NCBI GenBank assembly: GCA_003527405.1 | Contig: DPXH01000034.1 | Span: 2,270 to 15,468 of the forward strand | DNA from: Candidatus Sediminicultor tertius | Lineage (GTDB): Bacteria > Atribacterota > Phoenicimicrobiia > Phoenicimicrobiales > Phoenicimicrobiaceae | Reading direction: 5' to 3' | Length of the DNA: 13,199 nucleotides | Part shown: positions 7,471 through 13,011 of the stretch, one piece after another | Layout of the letters: the number at the start of each line of letters is the position of its first letter | How positions within the stretch are numbered: the stretch's first letter is position 1 | Program-made: the position numbers and the translations under genes | The notes under the pieces: model-generated | The model's input: the letters and a program-made list of their open reading frames with translations, nothing else | Databases searched by the model: none | Told to the model about the DNA's origin: nothing

Positions 7471-7659
7471 ATGCCATTAAAATTAGGGATGGGAGATATT
7501 ATTAGATTAAAGAAAAAACATCCTTGCGGAGGTTTCCATTGGGAAATTACCAGGACCGGTATTGATATTGGCTTAAAATGCCTTTGTTGCGGCAGAAAAG
7601 TGTTAGTTCCCCGGGTAAAGTTAGAGAAGAAAATTAAAGAAATTATCCCCCGGGATTAA
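7471..7659 (+). CDS. DUF951-family small protein
   Basis: A 62-residue basic protein with the DUF951 pattern: a GDIIRLKKKHPCGG opening (8-21, Cys19), a central WEI.RTG.DIGLKC strand, CLCCG (37-41) and PRVKLEKKIKEI at the C-terminus. The cysteines could bind a metal, and the fold is probably a small beta barrel of SH3 or OB type, which is inference. Function is unknown in the family. In Firmicutes the homologue (YyzM type) lies shortly upstream of ychF and rpsF; here ychF is missing but rpsF is still next, so the neighbourhood supports vertical inheritance. AAGGA (7457-7461) is 9 nt before ATG 7471. Upstream is a repeat mosaic with no clear promoter. Confidence 0.88.
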   Translation: MPLKLGMGDIIRLKKKHPCGGFHWEITRTGIDIGLKCLCCGRKVLVPRVKLEKKIKEIIPRD

Positions 7660-7697
7660 GAAAAAAGTATTTTTTAATTTTTTTATTTCTTTTTTCT
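7659..7697 (+). terminator. Possible weak AT-only terminator after DUF951 gene
   Basis: AGAAAAAAG (7659-7667) can pair with CTTTTTTCT (7689-7697) across a T-rich loop, followed by further T/C-rich sequence. With no G/C-rich core it would be a weak hairpin, so this is only a candidate. An inverse CGATACGCAATACGAAATACG word array (about 7717-7737) follows before the rpsF promoter. Confidence 0.3.
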
Positions 7698-7746
7698 CTA
7701 ATTCTTTTTCTTCATGCGATACGCAATACGAAATACGAATAAAAAC

Positions 7747-7774
7747 TTGATATCGAAAAAATCTGTGGTATAAT
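7747..7774 (+). promoter_or_regulatory. Sigma70-type promoter for rpsF-rpsR
   Basis: TTGATA (7747-7752) and a perfect TATAAT (7769-7774) are 16 bp apart, with TGG directly before the -10 box (extended -10). Transcription should begin near 7781, giving a leader of about 75 nt before rpsF. It is the best-looking promoter in the window and lies right after the repeat words end. Confidence 0.8.
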
Positions 7775-7800
7775 ATAAATCATTTTATATTTCTAATTTC

Positions 7801-7855
7801 CTTGCTCCTGAAGAATCTTTCGGGGGCTGATTAAACCGAAAGGAGGTGGTAACAG
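7801..7855 (+). promoter_or_regulatory. Structured rpsF leader, candidate S6:S18 autoregulatory element
   Basis: TTTCGG (7818-7823) pairs with CCGAAA (7836-7841), and CTCC (7805-7808) pairs with GGAG (7842-7845). The 3' strand is continuous, with a bulge of about 9 nt on the 5' strand and a 12-nt loop. The stem buries the rpsF ribosome binding site AGGAGGTG (7841-7848). The bS6:bS18 complex is known to bind a CCG-containing structure in many rpsF leaders and repress translation, and a CCG is present at 7836-7838. The match to that specific motif is from memory, so the call is tentative. Confidence 0.55.
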
Positions 7856-8167
7856 ATGAGAAGTTACGAAATAATGCTTGCCATAAATCCCCAGTTAGAA
7901 GACAAAGAATTAGATTCCTTATTAAATAAATTAAAAAAGCTTATTACTGACGCAAAGGGAGAAATAACCAAGACAAATAAATGGGGCAAAAGAAAGTTAG
8001 CTTATGAAATTAAGGATTTTACAGAGGCGATTTATATCGTTTTAAATTTCAATGTAGATGAAAAAATTATTGCTGAACTTGAAAGAGTCATAAAGTTAGA
8101 AGATAGAGTTATCAGATATTTATTAATCTTACAAGATAAAGAAAAAATTCAAAATAAAGATAGTTAA
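7856..8167 (+). CDS. rpsF: 30S ribosomal protein bS6
   Basis: A 103-residue bS6, which with bS18 binds the central domain (platform) of 16S rRNA. Typical features are the N-terminal MRSYEIMLAINP strand, the KWGKRKLAYEIKDFTEAIYIVLNF core (42-65) and the C-terminal LERVIKLEDRVIRYLLI (75-91), followed by a short charged tail. The length is normal. The start is secure: AGGAGGTG lies 7 nt before ATG 7856. It is first in an rpsF-rpsR operon behind a strong promoter and a leader that may be autoregulated. The usual ssb between rpsF and rpsR is absent; only 63 AT-rich bases separate the genes. Confidence 0.97.
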   Translation: MRSYEIMLAINPQLEDKELDSLLNKLKKLITDAKGEITKTNKWGKRKLAYEIKDFTEAIYIVLNFNVDEKIIAELERVIKLEDRVIRYLLILQDKEKIQNKDS

Positions 8168-8230
8168 TTAATTAAATAAATACTAAAATAAAAAGAGAAA
8201 TAGGTTAAGAAGGAGGAAAAATATAAATTA

Positions 8231-8461
8231 ATGGCACGATATGGTTCTTTTAGAAGACCACAAAGAAAAGTTTGTCTTTTTTGCAAAGAAAAGATAGTAG
8301 CCGATTATAAAGATGTAGATTTATTAAGAAAATTTATTACTGAACAAGGCAAGATGTTGCCTCGTAGGGCCACCGGAAACTGCGCAAGGCATCAACGTAC
8401 ACTGGCTATATCTATAAAAAGAGCAAGAGAAATAGGACTTCTTCCTTATGTGGCGAAATAA
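8231..8461 (+). CDS. rpsR: 30S ribosomal protein bS18 (cysteine-containing form)
   Basis: A 76-residue bS18, partner of bS6 on the small-subunit platform. It has the RKVCLFCKEK opening (C15, C18) with NCARHQR (C51, H54), so it retains the zinc-binding residues of the C+ form, and the conserved DVDLLRKFITEQGKMLPRRATGNC core. The C-terminus AREIGLLPY is typical. AAGGAGG ends at 8216, 14 nt before ATG 8231, longer than usual; no nearer canonical in-frame start exists, and MARYGSFRRP is a plausible N-terminus. Co-transcribed with rpsF. Repeat words resume 2-3 nt after its stop, suggesting the operon ends here. Confidence 0.97.
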   Translation: MARYGSFRRPQRKVCLFCKEKIVADYKDVDLLRKFITEQGKMLPRRATGNCARHQRTLAISIKRAREIGLLPYVAK

Positions 8462-8672
8462 ATTAGTATATAGTATATCGCGTATTTCGTATATCGTTAG
8501 GATCTGAATGTTATACGCCGGTTGATATTCTGGATTCTGACTACTGGCTCCTGATTTCTATTTTCTTTACGAAATTCGAGCTTATTAAAAAGAAGTAGGG
8601 GCGTATTGCTATACGCCCTTTCAATAAATTAATAGACAGGCGAGATGCTTGTCCAAAGAAGAGGCTTATTTA
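8462..8672. repeat. Intergenic repeat region between rpsR and the DUF2232 gene
   Basis: After the rpsR stop come TAGTATATCGCGTATTTCGT words (8471-8490) and a degenerate GATTCTGACTACTGGCTCCTGA stretch (about 8534-8555). Two hairpins follow. GTAGGGGCGTATTGCTATAC-type (hairpin 8599-8618) is a perfect 8-bp stem with a TGCT loop, and GACAGGCG-AGA-TGCTTGTC (8635-8653) contains two G-T pairs. The second copy runs to within 20 bases of the next start codon. Confidence 0.75.
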
Positions 8673-9671
8673 TTGACTGAACAAATTCCAACTAAATCGA
8701 TAGTTGAGGGTGCATTTTTAGCAGCAATTACTGCTGTTTTATTTATTATCAGTATATACATTCCCCTATTAGGTACGCTGGTGAGTTTTTTGTGCCCTCT
8801 TCCGATTATAATTTTATGTTTACGGCATAGCGTAAAGTTTGCTATTATCTCAACTTTTATATCAGGGATTTTAGTAACTATTTTAGCTGGCCCACTGCAA
8901 GGACTTATGGTCCTATTGGGTTTTGGAATATTGGGGCTAACTTTAGGTTTCGGCATAAAAAAAGGATTATCTTTAACCGATATTATTATCATTGGAAGCA
9001 TAGCTTCTCTTGTTTCCAAAGGTTTAATCCTTTTAATCGGATTTTGGGTTTTAGATCTCAACACCGTATTATTTGATATAGAAGAGTTAGATAAAATTAT
9101 AACTCAATCTTTAAATTTTTATAGCAACATGGGGCTGTCTCCGGAACAATTAGCTACCCTGAAAGACTCCTTAACCCAAACCATTAGTATTGTTAAGATA
9201 GCATTCCCGGGAATGATTATTCTTGCTTCAATTTTTGATACTATTTTAAATTATTGGGTTGCTCGCTTAATCTTAAGGAGGTTTGGGTATAAGTTAGCGA
9301 ATTTTACTTCTTTCTCTAACTGGAGAGCTTCCAAATCTTTTTTTTGGAGTTATCTTTTAGGGATGGTATTGATAATCCTGGGAACAACTTACAATATACC
9401 TCTTTTAAATAAAATTGGAATAAATATACAAGTTTTTTTTGCAGTGGTATTTTTAATTTATGGCCTCTCTTTAACCGGTTTTATATTGGAGCGGTATAAA
9501 ATTAAAAATTTTTTAAAGTGGGTTATATATATTCTGGTGTGCTTTCAGCCTTTTTTATCCCAAATTGTTACCTGGGCAGCCATGCTAGATATATGGATAG
9601 ATTTTAGAAGATTACTCGCTAGCAGAAAAGAAAAAATTCGTATCTCGTATCTCGTGAATCGTATCTCGTAA
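8673..9671 (+). CDS. DUF2232 (YybS-like) multi-pass membrane protein with repeat-encoded C-terminus
   Basis: A 332-residue membrane protein with about 8-9 hydrophobic helices, typical of the YybS/DUF2232 family. It opens with TKSIVEGAFLAAITAVLF, has PLLGTLVSFLCPLPIIILCLRH (31-52), and ends with the characteristic AAMLDIWIDFRRL (302-314). The family is thought to be a membrane (possibly transport-related) protein of unknown substrate. In Firmicutes it precedes yybT, rplI and dnaB; here yybT is missing and rplI is next. TTG 8673 is chosen because AAGAAGAGG (8656-8664) lies 8 nt upstream. TTG 8649 also opens the frame but falls inside a repeat hairpin. The final residues IRISYLVNRIS are translated from CGTATCTCGT repeat words (9639-9668). 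Confidence 0.87.
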   Translation: MTEQIPTKSIVEGAFLAAITAVLFIISIYIPLLGTLVSFLCPLPIIILCLRHSVKFAIISTFISGILVTILAGPLQGLMVLLGFGILGLTLGFGIKKGLSLTDIIIIGSIASLVSKGLILLIGFWVLDLNTVLFDIEELDKIITQSLNFYSNMGLSPEQLATLKDSLTQTISIVKIAFPGMIILASIFDTILNYWVARLILRRFGYKLANFTSFSNWRASKSFFWSYLLGMVLIILGTTYNIPLLNKIGINIQVFFAVVFLIYGLSLTGFILERYKIKNFLKWVIYILVCFQPFLSQIVTWAAMLDIWIDFRRLLASRKEKIRISYLVNRIS

Positions 9672-9798
9672 AAAAAATAGAAGTCAGAATCCAGGAGTCA
9701 GAAGATTATTAGCGTGTAGCGGGTATTGTTTAGCGCATAGGAATTAGTTATCCAGTTAAATACAGGTTACAAGTTGCTAGTTTTGAGTTCATAGAGAG

Positions 9799-9855
9799 GT
9801 AGGGGCTTGATTTATCAAACCCGCAAAACACGGGTCGAATAAATTCGGCCCCTAT
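9799..9855. repeat. Double-hairpin interspersed element, copy B
   Basis: Same layout as copies A and C but decayed. Stem 1 (9803-9822, loop TTTA) has one C-A mismatch and stem 2 (9832-9851, loop TAAA) has one G-T pair. The right outer repeat reads CCCCTATA instead of CCCCTACA. The linker GCAAAACAC is intact. Confidence 0.82.
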
Positions 9856-9997
9856 ATTAAGAGCAATACTTTATGCAAAAAAGGTTTTGAGTTTTGAATT
9901 ATGGTTTTTCGCTTTAAGTTTTTAGTTATATACTGAAAACTGTCAACTGAAAACCTGTATTTAATGCTAACGACTATTTACTAACGACTAATAAATG

Positions 9998-10026
9998 TTG
10001 CTAAAAGTAGTAGAAGAATTTATAAT
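9998..10026 (+). promoter_or_regulatory. Probable sigma70-type promoter for rplI
   Basis: TTGCTA (9998-10003) and a perfect TATAAT (10021-10026) are separated by 17 bp. Transcription would begin near 10033, leaving a leader of about 25 nt that holds GGGAGG (10044-10049) of rplI. Confidence 0.6.
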
Positions 10027-10057
10027 AAATAGAGAATAGAGTAGGGAGGCTTAGAAT

Positions 10058-10543
10058 ATGAAAATAATTTTGAAACAGGATATTAAAAAAGTTGGTCAAG
10101 TAGGAGACGTAGTTGAAGTAAGTGACGGCTTTGCCCGTAATTTTTTGATTCCTCAAGGTAAAGCAATTTCTTTTACCATGGCTAATTTCAAACAAATAGA
10201 ATATTTAAAGAAAAAAGAGGCAGAAAAAAAAGAGGGAGAGTTGAAGGAAGTTAAGGAATTAGCGGAAAAAATCAATAATATCTCCCTGGAAATTAAAGTT
10301 AAAGCAGGCGAAGAAGGAAAGCTTTTCGGTTCCGTAACCAGCAAAGATATTGTTGAGACCCTATTTGAGAAACACGGAATTGAATTAGACAAAAAGAAAC
10401 TTAATTTAAAAGAATCCTTAAAAAAGTTGGGTATTCATACTGTACCGGTGAACTTACATAAAGACATAACCCCTCAAATTAAAGTTAGTTTAGTTTCGGA
10501 TTCTGAATCTGAACAGGAAACAGAGGAAATAAAAGAAAAATAG
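10058..10543 (+). CDS. rplI: 50S ribosomal protein bL9
   Basis: A 161-residue bL9, which binds 23S rRNA near the L1 stalk and projects from the ribosome. The N-terminal RNA-binding domain is plain (KIILKQDIKKVGQVGDVVEVSDGFARNFLIPQGKA, 2-36), a long charged connecting helix follows (about 41-75), and the C-terminal domain contains GKLFGSVTSKDI (87-98). It is about a dozen residues longer than the common 147-150, because of a Glu/Ser-rich acidic tail (SDSESEQETEEIKEK, 147-161). GGGAGG lies 8 nt before ATG 10058. Its own promoter is likely just upstream; dnaB follows after 305 bp. Confidence 0.97.
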   Translation: MKIILKQDIKKVGQVGDVVEVSDGFARNFLIPQGKAISFTMANFKQIEYLKKKEAEKKEGELKEVKELAEKINNISLEIKVKAGEEGKLFGSVTSKDIVETLFEKHGIELDKKKLNLKESLKKLGIHTVPVNLHKDITPQIKVSLVSDSESEQETEEIKEK

Positions 10544-10617
10544 ATTCGTGTCTCGTATATTAGCGTATAGTGTATAGTACTTAAAATATCTCAATAATTA
10601 ATATTTAATGATTAATG

Positions 10618-10676
10618 TGTAGGGGCTTGATTTATCAAGCCCGCAAAACTCGGGTCGAATAAATTCGACCCCTACA
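10618..10676. repeat. Double-hairpin interspersed element, copy C
   Basis: TGTAGGGG (10618-10625) and CCCCTACA (10669-10676) enclose two perfect 8-bp stems: 10623-10642 (loop TTTA) and 10652-10671 (loop TAAA). Relative to copy A, both stems differ by paired changes that keep base pairing: CTCGA/TCGAG becomes CTTGA/TCAAG, and TCGGA/TCCGA becomes TCGAA/TTCGA. Confidence 0.85.
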
Positions 10677-10756
10677 TTAAAAGCAATAGTTTATACAAAA
10701 AAGTTTTGAGTTTTAAATTATAGGTGTTAGCTTTTTGAGTTAGTTTTTTTAACTTA

Positions 10757-10776
10757 ATTAAGATAGTTATCTTAAT
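10757..10776. promoter_or_regulatory. Short perfect palindrome upstream of dnaB
   Basis: ATTAAGATA (10757-10765) and TATCTTAAT (10768-10776) form a perfect 9-bp inverted repeat around GT, 73 bases before the dnaB start. The size would suit a dimeric repressor site, but AT-rich palindromes can arise by chance, and a related TTAAGATAGTTAG occurs at 12758-12770. Confidence 0.3.
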
Positions 10777-10848
10777 AATCCGAAACTATACGCTAAACGC
10801 GATACGCAATACGATATACTAACGACTATTTAACAGGGAGAAAAGCAA

Positions 10849-12192
10849 ATGGATTTAGGCAGGAATCCTCCTCAAAATATTAGTGCAGAACAGGCTGCTT
10901 TAGGTTCAATGTTGCTACAGGAAGAAGCGATTTTGCACGGTGTGGATATTTTAAGACCCGAAGATTTTTACAAAAAATCTCACCAGATTATTTTTAGGTG
11001 TATTCTTGAACTGTTTGAAAAGAGTAAAGGTGTTGACTTAGTTACTCTAACCGAAGAATTAAATAGGATAAATTTATTAGAGGAGATTGGCGGAGTCACC
11101 TATCTAACCAATCTAATTAATAGCGTCCCTACTGCAGCAAATATTGAGCACTATGTTAAGATTATCGAAGAAAAATCTATTTTACGTAACTTAATTAGTA
11201 ATGCTACTAAAATTATTTCTATGGGTTATGAAGAAAAAGAAGATGCTAAAATATTGCTGGACAAAGCAGAGCATTTGATCTTTGAAGTTTCAGAGAGAAA
11301 TTTAGGACAATCTTTCGTTCCCATTAAAGAGATACTTCAAGATAGTTTTGAGAAGATTGAAAATCTATATCATAGAGATGAATTTATTACCGGGGTTCCC
11401 AGTGGATTTGACGAATTTGATGACATTACTACCGGGTTTCAACCCTCCGAGCTTATTGTTATTGCCGGTAGACCTGGTATGGGTAAAACAGCCTTTTGTA
11501 TGAGTATCGCCCAGTATGTCGCAGTCTCTAAAAATATACCGGTCGCCCTTTTTAGCTTGGAAATGTCAAAATCTCAATTGGTTCAAAGGATGCTTTGTTC
11601 AGAGGCCCGAGTTGATGCCCATAATTTGAGAAAAGGACGATTAGCCGAATCAGATTGGCCCACCCTTTCAATGGCTGCAGGTCGATTAGCTTCTGCCCCC
11701 ATTTTTATTGATGATACAGCCGGGATTACTTGTTTAGAGATTAAGGCTAAAGCCAGGAGATTAAAGGCTCAACACAATCTTGGTTTAGTAATGATAGATT
11801 ATTTACAGCTTATTTCAAGTTCAGGAAGAGTAGAAAATAGGCAGCAGGAGATTTCAGAAATTTCTCGTTCCCTCAAAGGTTTGGCGAGAGAATTAAATGT
11901 TCCGGTAATAGCAGTTTCCCAATTATCCAGAGCAGTGGAACAAAGAATTGAAAGAAGACCACGCCTTTCTGATTTAAGAGAGAGTGGGGCAATTGAGCAG
12001 GATGCTGATTTGGTCGTTTTCTTATACCGAGAGGAATATTATAAGCAAAAAACAGACAGGAAGGGTATTGCTGAGGTAATTATTAGTAAACAGAGAAATG
12101 GTCCTACAGGTCAAGTAGATTTAGCTTTCATAAAAGAATATGCGAAGTTTGAAAATTTATCCCGAATTCCTGAAGAAGATAATAAGTATTAA
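10849..12192 (+). CDS. dnaB: Replicative DNA helicase DnaB
   Basis: A 447-residue hexameric replicative helicase that unwinds DNA at the fork, of ordinary length and without an intein. The N-terminal domain (about 9-110) opens with PPQNISAEQAALGSML. The RecA-like ATPase domain carries Walker A GRPGMGKT (207-214), the catalytic glutamate in FSLEMS (E238), Walker B VMIDYLQLI (314-322), VSQLSRAVEQR (356-366) and the arginine-finger motif KQRNGPTG (414-421). GGGAG (10836-10840) lies 8 nt before ATG 10849. The rplI-dnaB neighbourhood is widespread in bacteria and supports orthology. The C-terminal tail is short and charged. Downstream, repeat words and a tRNA cluster follow. Confidence 0.98.
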   Translation: MDLGRNPPQNISAEQAALGSMLLQEEAILHGVDILRPEDFYKKSHQIIFRCILELFEKSKGVDLVTLTEELNRINLLEEIGGVTYLTNLINSVPTAANIEHYVKIIEEKSILRNLISNATKIISMGYEEKEDAKILLDKAEHLIFEVSERNLGQSFVPIKEILQDSFEKIENLYHRDEFITGVPSGFDEFDDITTGFQPSELIVIAGRPGMGKTAFCMSIAQYVAVSKNIPVALFSLEMSKSQLVQRMLCSEARVDAHNLRKGRLAESDWPTLSMAAGRLASAPIFIDDTAGITCLEIKAKARRLKAQHNLGLVMIDYLQLISSSGRVENRQQEISEISRSLKGLARELNVPVIAVSQLSRAVEQRIERRPRLSDLRESGAIEQDADLVVFLYREEYYKQKTDRKGIAEVIISKQRNGPTGQVDLAFIKEYAKFENLSRIPEEDNKY

Positions 12193-12311
12193 TTAGTAAT
12201 AGACTAATAACATACTATACACTAACGATTAATTTAATTCTTAACTATACGCTCTACGCTAAACGCTGTACGCTAATGTACGAGATACGATTCACGAGAT
12301 ACGAATTTTTG
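12193..12311. repeat. Word-repeat region between dnaB and the tRNA promoter
   Basis: After the dnaB TAA come TTAGTAATAGACTAATAAC and ACTAACGATTAATTTAATT (about 12221-12240). Inverse CTATACGCTCTACGCTAAAC words (12246-12275) and ACGAGATACGATTCACGAGA words (about 12280-12304) follow. No gene is present. Confidence 0.7.
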
Positions 12312-12340
12312 TTGACAGGCAGTAAAAAATATAGTAACAT
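12312..12340 (+). promoter_or_regulatory. Probable promoter of the tRNA cluster
   Basis: A consensus TTGACA (12312-12317) is 17 bp from TAACAT (12335-12340). Transcription would begin near 12347, about 30 bases before the first tRNA. The box directly follows the end of the repeat words. Confidence 0.65.
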
Positions 12341-12376
12341 TTAAAGGCGAAAATTTTTTAATTTTAAATATTTTTA

Positions 12377-12449
12377 GGGCCGTTAGCTCAGTTGGTAGAG
12401 CATCTGACTCTTAATCAGAGGGTCGCAGGTTCGAAACCTGCACGGCCCA
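12377..12449 (+). tRNA. tRNA-Lys (anticodon CTT)
   Basis: The acceptor GGGCCGT pairs with ACGGCCC (12442-12448), and the D-arm GCTC/GAGC is intact. The anticodon stem TCTGA/TCAGA holds loop CTCTTAA (anticodon CTT, decoding AAG), and the T-stem GCAGG/CCTGC holds loop TTCGAAA. The discriminator is A. No 3' CCA is encoded, unlike the three tRNAs that follow. Confidence 0.95.
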
Positions 12450-12457
12450 TCTAAAAT

Positions 12458-12532
12458 GCCCCCATCGTCTAGGGGACAGGACACCGCCCTTTCACGGCGG
12501 CGACAGGGGTTCAAATCCCCTTGGGGGCACCA
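12458..12532 (+). tRNA. tRNA-Glu (anticodon TTC)
   Basis: The acceptor GCCCCCA pairs with TGGGGGC (12522-12528). The anticodon stem CCGCC/GGCGG encloses CTTTCAC (anticodon TTC), and the T-stem AGGGG/CCCCT encloses TTCAAAT. Discriminator A and an encoded CCA end the gene. It lies 8 bases after tRNA-Lys. Confidence 0.95.
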
Positions 12533-12549
12533 TTTATTTATCAAAAAAT

Positions 12550-12625
12550 GGGCGGATAGCTCAGTTGGCAGAGCACCTGCTTCACATGTAGGGGGTCACA
12601 GGTTCAAGTCCTGTTCCGCCTACCA
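12550..12625 (+). tRNA. tRNA-Val (anticodon CAC)
   Basis: The acceptor GGGCGGA pairs with TCCGCCT (12615-12621), with a G-T wobble at the first pair. The anticodon stem CCTGC/GTAGG has a G-T pair and encloses TTCACAT (anticodon CAC, decoding GTG). The T-stem ACAGG/CCTGT encloses TTCAAGT. Discriminator A and CCA are encoded. Confidence 0.93.
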
Positions 12626-12645
12626 TTTTTTTATAAGGATATGAT

Positions 12646-12721
12646 GCCGGCGTAGCTCAATTGGAAGAGCAACGGAATCGTAATCCGTAGGTTGTCTGTT
12701 CAACTCAGATCGCCGGCTCCA
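12646..12721 (+). tRNA. tRNA-Thr (anticodon CGT)
   Basis: The acceptor GCCGGCG pairs with CGCCGGC (12711-12717). The anticodon stem ACGGA/TCCGT encloses ATCGTAA (anticodon CGT, decoding ACG). The T-stem GTCTG/CAGAT has one G-T pair and encloses TTCAACT. Discriminator T and CCA are encoded. The G1-C72 and C2-G71 pairs agree with threonine identity. Confidence 0.93.
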
Positions 12722-13011
12722 AATGGTAGTATCGCGTATTGCGTATCGAGTATCGCGTTAAGATAGTTAGCCTGTTACCCGGTTAACCAGTTTGCCGGTT
12801 AAATTATTCGTTAATTTTAAATACGTGTTCTTAGTTATAAGATGAGAGTTAGTTGATATAATTAACCAACCTGATTTTAATTCTTCAACCGGATAACCGG
12901 TAAACTGGGTAACTGGATAACTAGTATCCTATACGCTAAACGATGTACGCTCTACGCTAACTATATTCTAACGACTAACGACTATTCACTATCGACTAAA
13001 AAAGGTAAAGA
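12722..13011. repeat. Intergenic word-repeat mosaic between the tRNA cluster and rsmA
   Basis: This 290-bp gap has no gene. A TATCGCGTATTGCGTATCG array (12730-12758) begins 9 bases after tRNA-Thr. A GTTACCCGGTTAACCAG word block (12765-12803) is matched in inverted orientation by 12884-12925, a potential stem of about 38-40 bp. Inverse CTATACGCTAAACGATGTAC words (12930-12960) and TAACGACTAACGACTA (12969-12984) precede rsmA. Confidence 0.8.

Larger units (their letters stand above)
9672..10057. repeat. Intergenic word-repeat mosaic between the DUF2232 gene and rplI
   Basis: This 386-bp gap has no supported gene. It contains AGTCAGAATCCAGGAGTCAG (9682-9701), a TTAGCGTGTAGCGGGTATTG word (9709-9728), ACAGGTTACAAGTTGCTAG (about 9762-9780), double-hairpin copy B (9799-9855) with its AT-rich tail (to about 9935), two TAACGACTA words (9966-9990) and the rplI promoter. 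Confidence 0.75.
10544..10848. repeat. Intergenic word-repeat mosaic between rplI and dnaB
   Basis: This 305-bp gap has no gene. ATTCGTGTCTCGTATATTAG words follow the stop (about 10545-10565), then TAGCGTATAGTGTATAGT (10561-10578), double-hairpin copy C (10618-10676) with its GTTTTGAGTTTTAAATTAT tail, a short perfect palindrome (10757-10776), inverse CTATACGCTAAACGCGATAC words (10787-10804), and ACTAACGACTA (10818-10828) just before GGGAG of dnaB. Confidence 0.75.

Noticed and set aside
8649..8651. TTG 8649 as the DUF2232 start
   Set aside because: It falls inside a repeat hairpin; AAGAAGAGG at 8656-8664 is correctly spaced for TTG 8673 instead.
8666..9064. 132-codon open frame on the minus strand
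   Set aside because: It is antisense to the well-supported DUF2232 gene, and its peptide has no recognisable family features.
12456..12644. A 62-codon open frame running across the tRNA genes
   Set aside because: It lies over tRNA-Glu and tRNA-Val, and its peptide (SSVGRAP...HRFKSC) is the familiar false translation of tRNA sequence.
372..13011. Integron-like gene cassettes with attC sites
   Set aside because: Genes are core housekeeping in a conserved order, no integrase is present, and no consistent attC core or R/L box layout is visible.
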